The notes under the pieces were generated by a model, which worked only from the letters and a program-made list of their open reading frames with translations, had not been told where the DNA came from and searched no databases. A stretch of DNA of 64,000 nucleotides. It comes from Fodinibius sp034521915. GTDB lineage: Bacteria; Bacteroidota; Rhodothermia; Balneolales; Balneolaceae. Location: assembly GCF_034521915.1 (NCBI RefSeq), contig NZ_JAXHLU010000004.1:510858-574857 (forward strand), given 5' to 3'. The translations under genes and the position numbers were made by a program. Positions 25,070-34,140 of the stretch are shown one piece after another. Position 1 is the first letter of the stretch. Every line of letters begins with the position of its first letter.

Positions 25070-25401
25070 TTGGAATCGGGGTTATTTTGTTTTCCTCAAA
25101 AAAAATATTGGATAGATATTAATAAAATCGAAGTAAGTAACGTGAGTTCGACATAAGAAAATGTTTACAAAGGTCATAGGACGCCATACCCCTTCCTGTC
25201 ATTTCGACCAACGTGGAGAAATCTCATTAATGGTAGTAAAGGCTCCTGTTTCGTTGCTTCCAACCAACGAATGAGATGTCTCGGCAAGCTCGACATGACT
25301 ACAGGAAGGGGTAAAGAACTCTATTTGATGGAATTTATCTCGAACTCACATTAAGTGATAAAAAAGATTATCTATGAGTTTGGTTACGTTCAAATATTTC
25401 A
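25070..25401. other. Intergenic region holding a palindromic repeat element
   Basis: This 332-base gap between amidase and PBP4 genes is mostly occupied by the palindromic element described separately. No open frame of note is present, and no clear promoter consensus was found before the PBP4 gene. Confidence 0.6.
25142..25349. repeat. Nested palindromic REP/MITE-like element
   Basis: Three nested inverted repeats share one centre. The outer arms, 25142-25156 and 25335-25349, are GTGAGTTCGACATAA and its complement with one mismatch. The middle arms, 25188-25199 and 25301-25312, are ACCCCTTCCTGT and its perfect complement. The inner arms match around AATCTCATT and AATGAGAT. The CATTTCGACC...GAGAAATCTC core resembles a short repeat common between genes in Bacteroidota genomes. 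It could form a long hairpin in RNA or DNA. No transposase is present. Confidence 0.7.
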
Positions 25402-26757
25402 ATGTTTGTGCTTCTAATATTATTGGGCATAAGTGCATGTCAATCTACAGAGGAACTTACCGAAGAGCCCCCGAAAATTGAGCAAAAAGAAGCAACCCCG
25501 CTGGCAACAATGATTGACACTTCCCAGGTATTTTCGGCAAATCTTACGGGATTTGCCCTCTATGATCCGGAGACCGATTCAATGATTCACAGCCAGAACG
25601 GCAATCGCTATTTTACACCGGCCTCCAATACCAAGCTCTTTACCTTTTACACCGGGTTAAAACTCCTGCCGGATTCGTTAAAAGCGCTTGAATACGAAGT
25701 GCGCGGAGACTCACTGATTTTCTGGGGAACGGGTGATCCTTCGTTTTTGCATCCCGATTTTGGTAACAAGAAGGTCTACGAGTTTCTAAAAAACCGGGAT
25801 GAAGATCTCTATTTTTCCGATTCCAATTTTGACGATGAGCTGCTGGGACCGGGATGGTCTTGGAGCGATTATCAATATTATTATCAGACCGAAAAAGTGC
25901 CTTTTCCTATTTTTGGGAATGTAGCAAGGTTTACGATACAGGAGATTGAACTTCGCAAGATTGCTGAAACCGATAGTGGGCTGGCGGTCTCTCCCAAATA
26001 TTTTCAGTCGTTTGTAAAAGAAAATGGACACCGTGATGATTTTCTGCATCGCGGTATGACTGACAACACATTTTCTTATAAAGCTGAGGCCGATACCAAT
26101 ACTTATACGATTGATAAACCGTTTCATTACAGCCCCGAATTAGTTACCGATATGTTGTCGGATACTCTCGGCAAAACAGTTGAATATGTGGAAATCGAGC
26201 GTCCGGAATCTCCCCAAAAGATATACAGCATTAAATCGGATACGGCCTATAAGCGTATGCTGCGTCCCAGTGATAATTTTATTGCTGAACAGTTGCTACT
26301 GGTAACCGCTTCTGAGCTGGGTAAGCCGCTGAATTCCAGAACGGTGATCGAAAAAATGAAGGAAGAGTATTTGGATTTCTTGCCCAGAGAACCGCAGTGG
26401 GTAGATGGATCGGGATTATCGCGCTATAACATGTTTACACCCAAATCCATGATCCGACTCTTGGGGGCTATTGATAATGAGTTTGTCGATGATGAAAAGT
26501 TGTTTCATTTACTCCCTGCAGGCGGAGAGCGGGGAACAATCAGGAGTTGGTATGCCCCTCGTGATGACAGAGAAAAACCGTATGTTTTTGCAAAAACGGG
26601 CACACTCAGCAATAATCATTCACTGAGTGGTTATTTACTGACTAAAAGTGGCAAGAAGCTGTACTTTAGCTTTATGAATAATCATTATGTGGGTTCTTCA
26701 TCTGTCGTAAAAGAAGAGATGGAAAAGGTGCTCTGGTATATCCACAGTAACTTCTGA
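25402..26757 (+). CDS. dacB: D-alanyl-D-alanine carboxypeptidase/endopeptidase, PBP4 type (peptidase S13)
   Basis: The 451-residue penicillin-binding protein cleaves D-Ala-D-Ala ends or D,D cross-links in murein. It has a lipoprotein signal (LLGISAC, Cys near residue 13). The three active-site motifs are SNTK (in TPASNTKLF), SDN (in RPSDNFIAEQ) and KTG (in FAKTGTLSNNHSLSGY), with the inserted domain expected of S13 enzymes between the first two. It is downstream of the amidase but separated by the palindromic element, so it may have its own promoter. It convergently faces lysC across 32 bases. Confidence 0.9.
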   Translation: MFVLLILLGISACQSTEELTEEPPKIEQKEATPLATMIDTSQVFSANLTGFALYDPETDSMIHSQNGNRYFTPASNTKLFTFYTGLKLLPDSLKALEYEVRGDSLIFWGTGDPSFLHPDFGNKKVYEFLKNRDEDLYFSDSNFDDELLGPGWSWSDYQYYYQTEKVPFPIFGNVARFTIQEIELRKIAETDSGLAVSPKYFQSFVKENGHRDDFLHRGMTDNTFSYKAEADTNTYTIDKPFHYSPELVTDMLSDTLGKTVEYVEIERPESPQKIYSIKSDTAYKRMLRPSDNFIAEQLLLVTASELGKPLNSRTVIEKMKEEYLDFLPREPQWVDGSGLSRYNMFTPKSMIRLLGAIDNEFVDDEKLFHLLPAGGERGTIRSWYAPRDDREKPYVFAKTGTLSNNHSLSGYLLTKSGKKLYFSFMNNHYVGSSSVVKEEMEKVLWYIHSNF

Positions 26758-26789
26758 GGCTGTAAAAGTTACAAATACTAAAGAGGTGA

Positions 26790-28133
26790 TCAGCTGAATA
26801 GTTTCTGATGGATATCTTTTACAACAGGAAGAACCTGATCTTCATCAACGACAATATTGAGATTCCCTTTAAACTTGCTATAGGAGATTAAATTTTGTGG
26901 TACGTTTTTAACCTTGGAAAGAATATCTGTAACCAGGGAATTTTCGTTGCTGCAGCCAACCAGGCTGATAATACCCTGATTGTTTAATATCTCTACCGAG
27001 CCATAGCTATTAAGTTGTTCAATGGCATTGTCAAGATTATCACCATTTTCGATACCAATTGAAACGGATGCCTCGGTGGTTGTTACAACATCGACAGCAA
27101 GATGGTGCCAGCGCAGAATGTCAAAAACGCCCGCCAAAAACTCGTATCCCATTACCGTTTGTGATGATGTGACCGTAACGATGGTACAATTTTGTTTATA
27201 AGTGATCGCCTTAACTGGTCCGTTTTTTGTAGATTCTGAAGAAATACAGGTTCCGGGTTCATCAGGGTCAAAAATATTTTTTACCCATATGGGGATTTGT
27301 TTTTTGGAGGCTGGCTTAGTCGTAGCGGGATGCAGAACCTTGGCACCAAAGTATGCCAGTTCGGTGGCTTCTTGAAAACTGAGTTGTGGGATTGGTTGTG
27401 CATCGGGTACAAAGCGGGGATCACAGGTATAAATTCCGCTTACATCAGTCCATATTTCAATGGCTTCGGCATCAAGAGCTGCACCGATAAGACTTGCGGA
27501 ATAATCGGAGCCCTCGAATCCCAGCGTGGTCGTTTGGCCGTTTTTATCCATCCCATAATAACCGCCCATAACGGGAATGTTACCTTTTATAATTAACTTT
27601 TTGAGGGATGGGGCTTGATTGGCAATATAATTTTCATCGGGATTGGCTTGTCCGAAATCAGAGTCAGTGCGAATAATGTCGGCGGCGTCGATCCATTGGG
27701 TAGCGATTCCTGTAGCTGATGCACACTGGGCAAATAAGTAAGAGGAGAGCTGTTCTCCGATCGAGGCTATGGCATCCTTCTTTTGTTCCGTTATTTCCTG
27801 TTCGCTGCTGATGGCCTCAAGCTGGGTTTCCAATTCTTCAGTACGCTGATCTATCCATTTGTTACAATTGTCCAAAACGGACTCCTCACTCTGGTGTTCA
27901 TCAAAAAAAACCGTAATTATTTCTTTGTGTCGCCTTTTGATGTCTGATGCTATACGATGAGCCTCTTCGACATCAACGAGGGCTGTTCTTGCTGCTTTTA
28001 TGAGTTCACGGGTTGTTCGAGCCGTAGCAGAAACGACTACAAAAGGAGATTCATAGCGTTTAATAATATCAATTACCTGTTGCCAGGTTTTTGCATCGCT
28101 CATTGAAGTTCCGCCGAATTTGAGAATGCGCAT
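26790..28133 (-). CDS. lysC: Aspartate kinase
   Basis: Aspartate kinase phosphorylates L-aspartate, the first step toward lysine, diaminopimelate, methionine and threonine. The protein of about 447 residues starts with the family signature KFGGTSM, has the substrate/ATP-site segment GFEGSDYSASLIGAAL and the TDVSGIYTCDPR nucleotide loop, and ends with two ACT domains (from about residue 310) for feedback control. It is monofunctional, with no homoserine dehydrogenase part. The frame begins TTG-ATG; ATG at 28133 is preferred. The supply of DAP for peptidoglycan gives a loose link to the neighbouring murein genes. Confidence 0.93.
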   Translation of the reverse strand: MRILKFGGTSMSDAKTWQQVIDIIKRYESPFVVVSATARTTRELIKAARTALVDVEEAHRIASDIKRRHKEIITVFFDEHQSEESVLDNCNKWIDQRTEELETQLEAISSEQEITEQKKDAIASIGEQLSSYLFAQCASATGIATQWIDAADIIRTDSDFGQANPDENYIANQAPSLKKLIIKGNIPVMGGYYGMDKNGQTTTLGFEGSDYSASLIGAALDAEAIEIWTDVSGIYTCDPRFVPDAQPIPQLSFQEATELAYFGAKVLHPATTKPASKKQIPIWVKNIFDPDEPGTCISSESTKNGPVKAITYKQNCTIVTVTSSQTVMGYEFLAGVFDILRWHHLAVDVVTTTEASVSIGIENGDNLDNAIEQLNSYGSVEILNNQGIISLVGCSNENSLVTDILSKVKNVPQNLISYSKFKGNLNIVVDEDQVLPVVKDIHQKLFS

Positions 28134-28207
28134 CAACTGCTAATTTTTAGTGATAATTTGTTTATGAGCGTAAAAAATGGGGAAGAGATGATTTTACTAT
28201 CAAAAAT

Positions 28208-29269
28208 TTAACGTTGCAGTGTGGATAGTCGTTTAAATCCCTTGCTTTCAAGAAGGGGTTGTTGGGCACTCAAAAACTCTTTTACCTGGTTGATGGGAAT
28301 GGCTTGAGTGATCCCATAATTAATACGGGTTTTTTGTTGTACAAAAACCGAATCGGAATAGGGACGTGTTATTCGGCTATAGTTGTCGCTTTCTGGACGT
28401 GGTACAAGCACTTGTTCTCTGGTAGCCGTTGACGAACTTGCCATCCCCACCCATTGGAAAGACTTAAAATTATTATTGCTGGCTAATATCAATCCTCCGC
28501 TGATACCTGGATTAAAGGAAGCATCAGTAACGAAAAAACGATCATTCCAACTTTCTGAAGAGCTGGCTAGCCCCCGGGTAACCATGGGATAGCTTTTTGG
28601 AAAACCAAGTACATAAATCAATGAACCCAATTGTAGAAAATCACTGTTTCCTGCTTTAACTGAAAGGGGATATAAGTCCAAGTTTCCTGTTTGGTCAAAT
28701 TCAACATTTAAAAGGGCTAGATCGAAACGCTTATTTGTAGCTAAAACTTTGAATGGTTGTAATTCGGTAGAAGTATAAACGAGATTGGTTTGATTTTTTT
28801 TGATACTGATAGATTCAATATAGGTCTCATCCGGTATTTCCGGTCCTTCGTAGTAGGTGATCATTGTATCAGGAAAAAAGACCGCATGTTGGCAAGTGAT
28901 CAGCAGGGAGTTGTTAATATTCTGGTCAAGGATAATAGCGGTACCGCTTGTACTTTCTTCAGCGGATGTTCGAGATGTAGCAATATCTTTTGGCTTGTTG
29001 GTTTTAATATCGGCCAGTGTTATAGCTTTTCCGCTAAAACTATAATTGTCATAAAATCCGGTAGATACAATTCGTACAACTGATTGCTGAGCATCTTTTA
29101 ATTGAGAACTGATATCCCGGTGCGGAAATGCAGAAGTATAATATTCAGAATACTCTGTTTCTGGCTGTTGATCAGAAGATTCTGTGGACAATGATTGCTG
29201 AGAGCTACTACAGAAAGTAAGCGTTAAAGCAATTATTAATAACGATGATATTGCTAACCAGTTTTTCAT
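28208..29269 (-). CDS. Trypsin-like serine protease lipoprotein
   Basis: The 353-residue protein carries a lipoprotein signal (LTLTFC, Cys near residue 20) and a chymotrypsin-fold domain. The catalytic triad is visible: His in LLITCQHAVF, Asp in RFDLALLNVEFD and Ser in NPGISGGLILA. No PDZ domain follows, unlike DegP/DegQ. It is likely an envelope protease of the periplasm or outer membrane. Its targets are unknown. It lies upstream of lysC on the same strand with about 75 bases between, which gives no functional hint. Confidence 0.82.
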   Translation of the reverse strand: MKNWLAISSLLIIALTLTFCSSSQQSLSTESSDQQPETEYSEYYTSAFPHRDISSQLKDAQQSVVRIVSTGFYDNYSFSGKAITLADIKTNKPKDIATSRTSAEESTSGTAIILDQNINNSLLITCQHAVFFPDTMITYYEGPEIPDETYIESISIKKNQTNLVYTSTELQPFKVLATNKRFDLALLNVEFDQTGNLDLYPLSVKAGNSDFLQLGSLIYVLGFPKSYPMVTRGLASSSESWNDRFFVTDASFNPGISGGLILASNNNFKSFQWVGMASSSTATREQVLVPRPESDNYSRITRPYSDSVFVQQKTRINYGITQAIPINQVKEFLSAQQPLLESKGFKRLSTLQR

Positions 29270-29422
29270 GGTATAGTTATTTAGTTAATCATAAGTAGGT
29301 ACTACAATAACACGATACAATGAGTTTTACTGAATTGCACTATTTAAGTTTACAAAATCCTCTACCTATTTATAAAACGGATTGGCGAAATGGGTAGTAT
29401 ATGTTTCAGTATTTTATTTTAC

Positions 29423-31273
29423 CTACTCGAGTTCAGAAGCCTCAATAGATGGGTTCTCCTGCTTTATTTGTTGTCGGGTTTTTTCATCCAAATAGATATA
29501 AAATGCTTTATCGCCAGCAGTGGGTGAGGGCGGATTATTAACCGTATAGGGATGAATTTGGTTATTTGAGTCGATTAAGAACAGGGGGATATATTGCTCT
29601 CCAATTTGCTCTTTAAATTCACCAGCAGGATTTTCCTCATCAAATGTTTTCGATTGGATTTCCGGATGTTCTGTAAAAAAGCGTGATAAATTATCATAAT
29701 TTAATCGTTCATGAAATAGAATGCGTCCACTCAAATGGCTGGTTATATCCTTATTTTCTATCTCGCCCTGTGTATTGGGGGCAAGCTGAAAAACGTGAGA
29801 TCGACCAAGAATATCTTCAAACCGAAGAGCTGCCAATGAATTTGTTTCATCATTGGGCGTTAGTGATAGCATTCGTCCTACGCCGTCAAGATCTAATTCT
29901 TCCATGGCAAATTCTGATAGGATATTACCGTGGTAGGTTTCAAGTCCCATAGACTTCGCCTGGCTTATATATTTCCAGTTCGTATCTGCAACTAACACTT
30001 TAAATCCTTCATCTTTAATTGCTTTGGCAATTTTTAAGGCCCAGTTGTGAGCCCCAAGAATTAGAAGCCCATTGGGTACCGGCTTGGCAACACCTAATTT
30101 ACGGGCTACCCATGCTGCCGGCAGACCGTAAATAGTGACCGTGCCGATAATCACGAGGAAAACAATAGGTACGAGTTGATCGGCATGTTCAAAACCATTT
30201 TGTGTTAAACTTATTGCGAAAATAGAAGAGATTGATGCTGCTACAACACCACGCGGTGCCATCCAGCATAGAAAAAGTTTTTCGCGCCAGTTGATATCAG
30301 AAAAATATGTAGAAATGTATACTCCAAGGGGACGAGCAACAAGAATGAGGATAGCAAGAAAGACTGCCAGGTCCCAGCTCAAATTTTGGATTAAGCTACT
30401 CAACTCTACCCGGGCTGCCAAAAGTATAAATAGAGCAGAAAGCAAGAGTACTCGCAAGTTTTCCTTGAATTCTATGATGTGACGAATGTGAGCCGTTTTT
30501 TGATTTGCTAATGCGATACCCATTAAGGTGGTAGCCCAGAGACCCGATTCATGTTGGATCATATTGGAAATGGTGAATACTGTGACAACTACCATAAGGT
30601 TGACTGGATTTTGTAGATAATCGGGTAACAGGTGACGCTTTAGGAGAAAATAGATCAATGCGGCACCGCCCAAACCTACCAGCGTACCCAGAAAGATTGT
30701 TTTCATGATGCTTATTACAGCAACACTGGTAGCCGCTGAAAAGCTGGTGCTTAAAATAACTTCAAAGACGAGAACAGCAAGCATTGCTCCAATGGGATCG
30801 ATTACAATCCCTTCCCATTTTAGGATGGAACCTACCTGTCCTGAGGGGCGAACTTGACGAAGCAAGGGAATGATAACTGTTGGTCCGGTAACTACGAGGA
30901 TCGCCCCTATTAGTATGGCAAGTTCCCAATCAAATACAAAAAGGTAGTAGGCCGAAACGGCTGTAATACCCCAGGTTAAGATTACACCTATACTTACAAG
31001 GTTGCCAACGGTGCTGCCAATATCTTTAAGTTCAGAAAAACGAAGGCTTAAACCTCCTTCGAAAAGAATAATAGCAACAGATACCGAAATGAATGGAGGA
31101 AGCAGATCACCCATTAATTGATCGGGATCAAGGAGTCCAAAAACCGGACCTGCAAGGACTCCGCTAATAAGCAAAAGGAGAATAGCGGGTAATTTAAAGC
31201 GCCAGGCAGCCCATTGTGCGCCTATTCCAAAAACTAAAATGCTTGTTATTCCTATTAAGAGAGATTCGCCCAT
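29423..31273 (-). CDS. Cation/proton antiporter with RCK-N domain
   Basis: The 616-residue inner-membrane protein has an N-terminal Na+/H+-exchanger domain (about residues 5-395, rich in hydrophobic segments) and a cytoplasmic TrkA-N/RCK-type domain (about 400-520, LLILGAHNWALKIAKAIKDEG). The glycine pattern of the nucleotide loop (GAHNWA) is degenerate compared with GxGxxG. A C-terminal extension of about 90 residues follows (VPLFLIDSN and HPYTV). It probably exchanges Na+ or K+ for protons under nucleotide control, fitting the ion-transport block here. It is divergent from the small membrane protein gene. Confidence 0.87.
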   Translation of the reverse strand: MGESLLIGITSILVFGIGAQWAAWRFKLPAILLLLISGVLAGPVFGLLDPDQLMGDLLPPFISVSVAIILFEGGLSLRFSELKDIGSTVGNLVSIGVILTWGITAVSAYYLFVFDWELAILIGAILVVTGPTVIIPLLRQVRPSGQVGSILKWEGIVIDPIGAMLAVLVFEVILSTSFSAATSVAVISIMKTIFLGTLVGLGGAALIYFLLKRHLLPDYLQNPVNLMVVVTVFTISNMIQHESGLWATTLMGIALANQKTAHIRHIIEFKENLRVLLLSALFILLAARVELSSLIQNLSWDLAVFLAILILVARPLGVYISTYFSDINWREKLFLCWMAPRGVVAASISSIFAISLTQNGFEHADQLVPIVFLVIIGTVTIYGLPAAWVARKLGVAKPVPNGLLILGAHNWALKIAKAIKDEGFKVLVADTNWKYISQAKSMGLETYHGNILSEFAMEELDLDGVGRMLSLTPNDETNSLAALRFEDILGRSHVFQLAPNTQGEIENKDITSHLSGRILFHERLNYDNLSRFFTEHPEIQSKTFDEENPAGEFKEQIGEQYIPLFLIDSNNQIHPYTVNNPPSPTAGDKAFYIYLDEKTRQQIKQENPSIEASELE

Positions 31274-31527
31274 GAATTGTGAGGAATAAGGTTTAATTGT
31301 TCCAAAAGGTGAAAATCTATAAATGAGGTGTTAGAAACAACATTATTTCGGATTTCTTGTTAAGGGGTATTTGAAGACTAGTTGTTTGTTTAAAATAAGT
31401 TGAGAAGGAGCTTTTAAATATCGCTATGGAATTAAAAACATTTAAAAACTGCTCTAATAATTTTAGGAATAACACAATCCTTGTATTTTAGTGGTTACAA
31501 TCGATTTAACATATCAAGCAAGGACTG

Positions 31528-31779
31528 ATGAACAGCCAAATAAAAAATAAACTCATTACAGAATTTTCCTGGCTGTTGGGAATTATTATTGTATCAGCTG
31601 TATTAGAATATGCTGTTATCGTATTTTTTAACCTGCATCCGATATTAAGTGTTAAGATACAGGGATTTATCGGACTAATTGTAATCGCTTATATTATTCG
31701 TATGGTTGCAAGAATGGGTAAACAGGGAGTTATTGTTTTTGAGGATGATGAACAGGAAGAATCCGGTGAACGGGAATAA
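31528..31779 (+). CDS. Small two-span membrane protein, function unknown
   Basis: This 83-residue protein has two predicted membrane segments (about 11-33, LLGIIIVSAVLEYAVIVFF, and about 42-60, IQGFIGLIVIAYIIRMV) and a short acidic tail (FEDDEQEESGERE). I do not recognise a family. It sits 74 bases before the first permease gene on the same strand, so it may be cotranscribed and could be a small accessory of that transporter. Confidence 0.6.
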   Translation: MNSQIKNKLITEFSWLLGIIIVSAVLEYAVIVFFNLHPILSVKIQGFIGLIVIAYIIRMVARMGKQGVIVFEDDEQEESGERE

Positions 31780-31853
31780 TACTATTCAATAATTATTTTT
31801 AAACAGGCTGTTTTCTCAATTCTGAACAGTTTTAAAACCATAATTATTTAACT

Positions 31854-33977
31854 TTGGCAGAACTGAAAGATTCTAAAAAACTGAACAAGACACTCGGAGC
31901 ATTTGATGTGTTCGCAATTGCAACGGGAGCTATGTTTAGTTCCGGCTTGTTTTTATTACCGGGCTTGGCTGCAAGCGTTACGGGTCCATCGGTATTTCTG
32001 GCATACCTGGTTTCGGGCATATTAGTACTACCAACGATGTTGAGCAAAGCAGAACTTGGTACGGCTTTTCCGCGGGCTGGCGGCACTTACTATATTATAG
32101 ATCGTACTTTGGGCCCATTGATGGGAAGTATCGGTGGATTTGGCTCGTGGTTATCGCTTGTTTTCAAGAGTGCTTTTGCACTCATCGGAATGGGAGCCTA
32201 TATCTCGATCTTTTTTGATGTACCCATAACACCGATTGCAATTATTCTTACCATTGCTTTTGGAGCATTGAATGTTTTTGGCGCAAAAGAAACTAGTAGG
32301 TTGCAGAATATCCTTGTTATCATACTGCTATCGGTTATGGCTTTTTACCTAGTGCAAGGGTTTTCGCACCTTTTTTCTTTGGAGATACTGGATATTCACC
32401 GGGAGAAGTTCACTCCATTTTTTAAGGATGGGATGCAGGGATTCTTTGCTACAGTAGGGATGGTGTTTGTTTCATATGCGGGACTTACCAAGGTAGTCAG
32501 TGTGGCTGAAGAGATCCAAGATCCTGATAAAAATATACCGCGCGGAATGTTTCTATCAATATTAACCGCCATCGTAGTATACGTTGCCGGAGTTATTTTG
32601 ATGACTTCTGTCTTGGAGCCCGAAGCATTTTATAAAGATTTAACTCCTGTTGCCACCGCCGGTAATGTATTTTTGACTTGGCTGCCGGGTGATACCGGAC
32701 TCATTTTAGTGGTTATTGCTGCCATTGCTGCGTTTGCCTCCACCGGTAATGCCGGGATTATGTCGGCCTCTCGATTTCCATTAGCTATGGCCCGCGATAA
32801 GCTGGTTCACTCTAAGTTCTCGAAGCTGGGTAAATTTGATACGCCGGTCTATTCCATTGTTGCAACAACCGGGATGATGATATTTCTACTGCTGGTTTTT
32901 AATGTAAAAGAAGTGGCCAAGCTGGCCAGTACTTTTAAATTATTGCTATTCGGGCTTCTTAATTTGGCGGTTATTGTGATGCGCGAAAGCCAAATTGAAG
33001 AGTATGATCCCGGTTATATATCACCATTTTATCCGTGGGTACAAATGATCGGGATGTTAACTTCGGGACTACTTATTTTTGAGATGGGACTTCTGTCCAT
33101 CCTGTTTACCGTAGCTATCATTATATTGTCGGTAGCCTGGTATTATTACTATGCTTACGGTGAGATTGATCGCCAGGGAGCTATATTTCATGTACATGAG
33201 CGGTTGGGACAATATAAAGATCGCGGCCTTGAACATGAGATGCGCCATATTTTAAAGGAGAAAGGTTTGCGCGATGAAGATCCATATGAGCTGGTGGTCA
33301 GTAAAGCTACAATCCTGGATGTGACCGATGATGGGATATCCTACGAAGATATTTTAGATAAAGCCTGCACCACACTGGCAACAAAAGTAAGCATGGATAA
33401 GGAAGAGCTGATCAAGGCATTCCACAAAGAAGATGATTTTGGAGCCCTTTCGATTGGGAAGGGGGCGGCGCTTAATCATACAAGAATACCTGTTGAGTCA
33501 GAGCCGAAGTTGTTTATCGTGCGAATAAAAGATGGACTGCTTACACGAGATACCTGTTTTGAGGATGAGAGCAAAGATCAGAAGAAGCATACCTTTTATG
33601 CTCTGTTCTTCTTGGTCAGCTCTGAAAAGGATGCTACCCAGCACCTGCGATTTTTGGCCCATATGGCTGAAATGATTGATCAGGAGCATTTCTTTGAACG
33701 CTGGATTTCGGCAAAAGATGAAGCAGAGCTTCGCGAAATATTACTACGGAACGAACGGTTTATTAATATTTATGTTCGCTCGGATGATAAAACAGCCAAG
33801 TTGATTGGAAAGAAAATATATGAGATTGACCTACCCGGAGAAAGCCTTGTGGCGATATTGGAAAGAGGGGATAGTGTTAATATTCCTCATGGCAATACCG
33901 AAATCCGAGAGGGAGATAAATTATCAATTATTGGCCAGGTAGAGGATATTGAGGAGATTAAAAAACTAAGAGGTTAA
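31854..33977 (+). CDS. APC-family permease fused to PTS EIIA-like and RCK-C domains (paralogue 1)
   Basis: The 707-residue protein starts at TTG. Residues of about 15-440 form an amino-acid/polyamine/cation permease with about 12 hydrophobic segments. Residues of about 490-635 resemble a PTS EIIA type-2 domain: the FGALSIGKGAALNHTRIP stretch matches the phospho-histidine loop of that family with candidate His542, followed by FFLVSSEKDATQHLRFLAHMAE. Residues of about 645-707 match TrkA-C/RCK-C (LIGKKIYEIDLPGESLVAI and REGDKLSIIG). The substrate is likely an amino acid; the EIIA and RCK parts suggest control by phosphorylation and a small ligand. Confidence 0.83.
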   Translation: MAELKDSKKLNKTLGAFDVFAIATGAMFSSGLFLLPGLAASVTGPSVFLAYLVSGILVLPTMLSKAELGTAFPRAGGTYYIIDRTLGPLMGSIGGFGSWLSLVFKSAFALIGMGAYISIFFDVPITPIAIILTIAFGALNVFGAKETSRLQNILVIILLSVMAFYLVQGFSHLFSLEILDIHREKFTPFFKDGMQGFFATVGMVFVSYAGLTKVVSVAEEIQDPDKNIPRGMFLSILTAIVVYVAGVILMTSVLEPEAFYKDLTPVATAGNVFLTWLPGDTGLILVVIAAIAAFASTGNAGIMSASRFPLAMARDKLVHSKFSKLGKFDTPVYSIVATTGMMIFLLLVFNVKEVAKLASTFKLLLFGLLNLAVIVMRESQIEEYDPGYISPFYPWVQMIGMLTSGLLIFEMGLLSILFTVAIIILSVAWYYYYAYGEIDRQGAIFHVHERLGQYKDRGLEHEMRHILKEKGLRDEDPYELVVSKATILDVTDDGISYEDILDKACTTLATKVSMDKEELIKAFHKEDDFGALSIGKGAALNHTRIPVESEPKLFIVRIKDGLLTRDTCFEDESKDQKKHTFYALFFLVSSEKDATQHLRFLAHMAEMIDQEHFFERWISAKDEAELREILLRNERFINIYVRSDDKTAKLIGKKIYEIDLPGESLVAILERGDSVNIPHGNTEIREGDKLSIIGQVEDIEEIKKLRG

Positions 33978-34071
33978 ATAGCTGAAGTGTTATTTTGGAG
34001 CGATAACTGTAGAAGATATTTTATGACCTTTCTGAATCTTCAATCAACAAGATCGAATAGATAAGAAGTTT

Positions 34072-34098
34072 TTTAAGAAAATGACTTATTTTCTTAAA
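34072..34098 (+). other. AT-rich perfect hairpin between the two permease genes
   Basis: An 11-bp perfect stem (TTTAAGAAAAT at 34072-34082 with its complement at 34088-34098) has a 5-base loop. It lies 42 bases before the second permease start. Without a trailing T-run it is an unlikely simple terminator; it may affect message stability or leader folding. Confidence 0.45.
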
Positions 34099-34140
34099 CT
34101 CTGAATTAAAAATTTAATAATCGCTTTAATCTAAAAGAGC

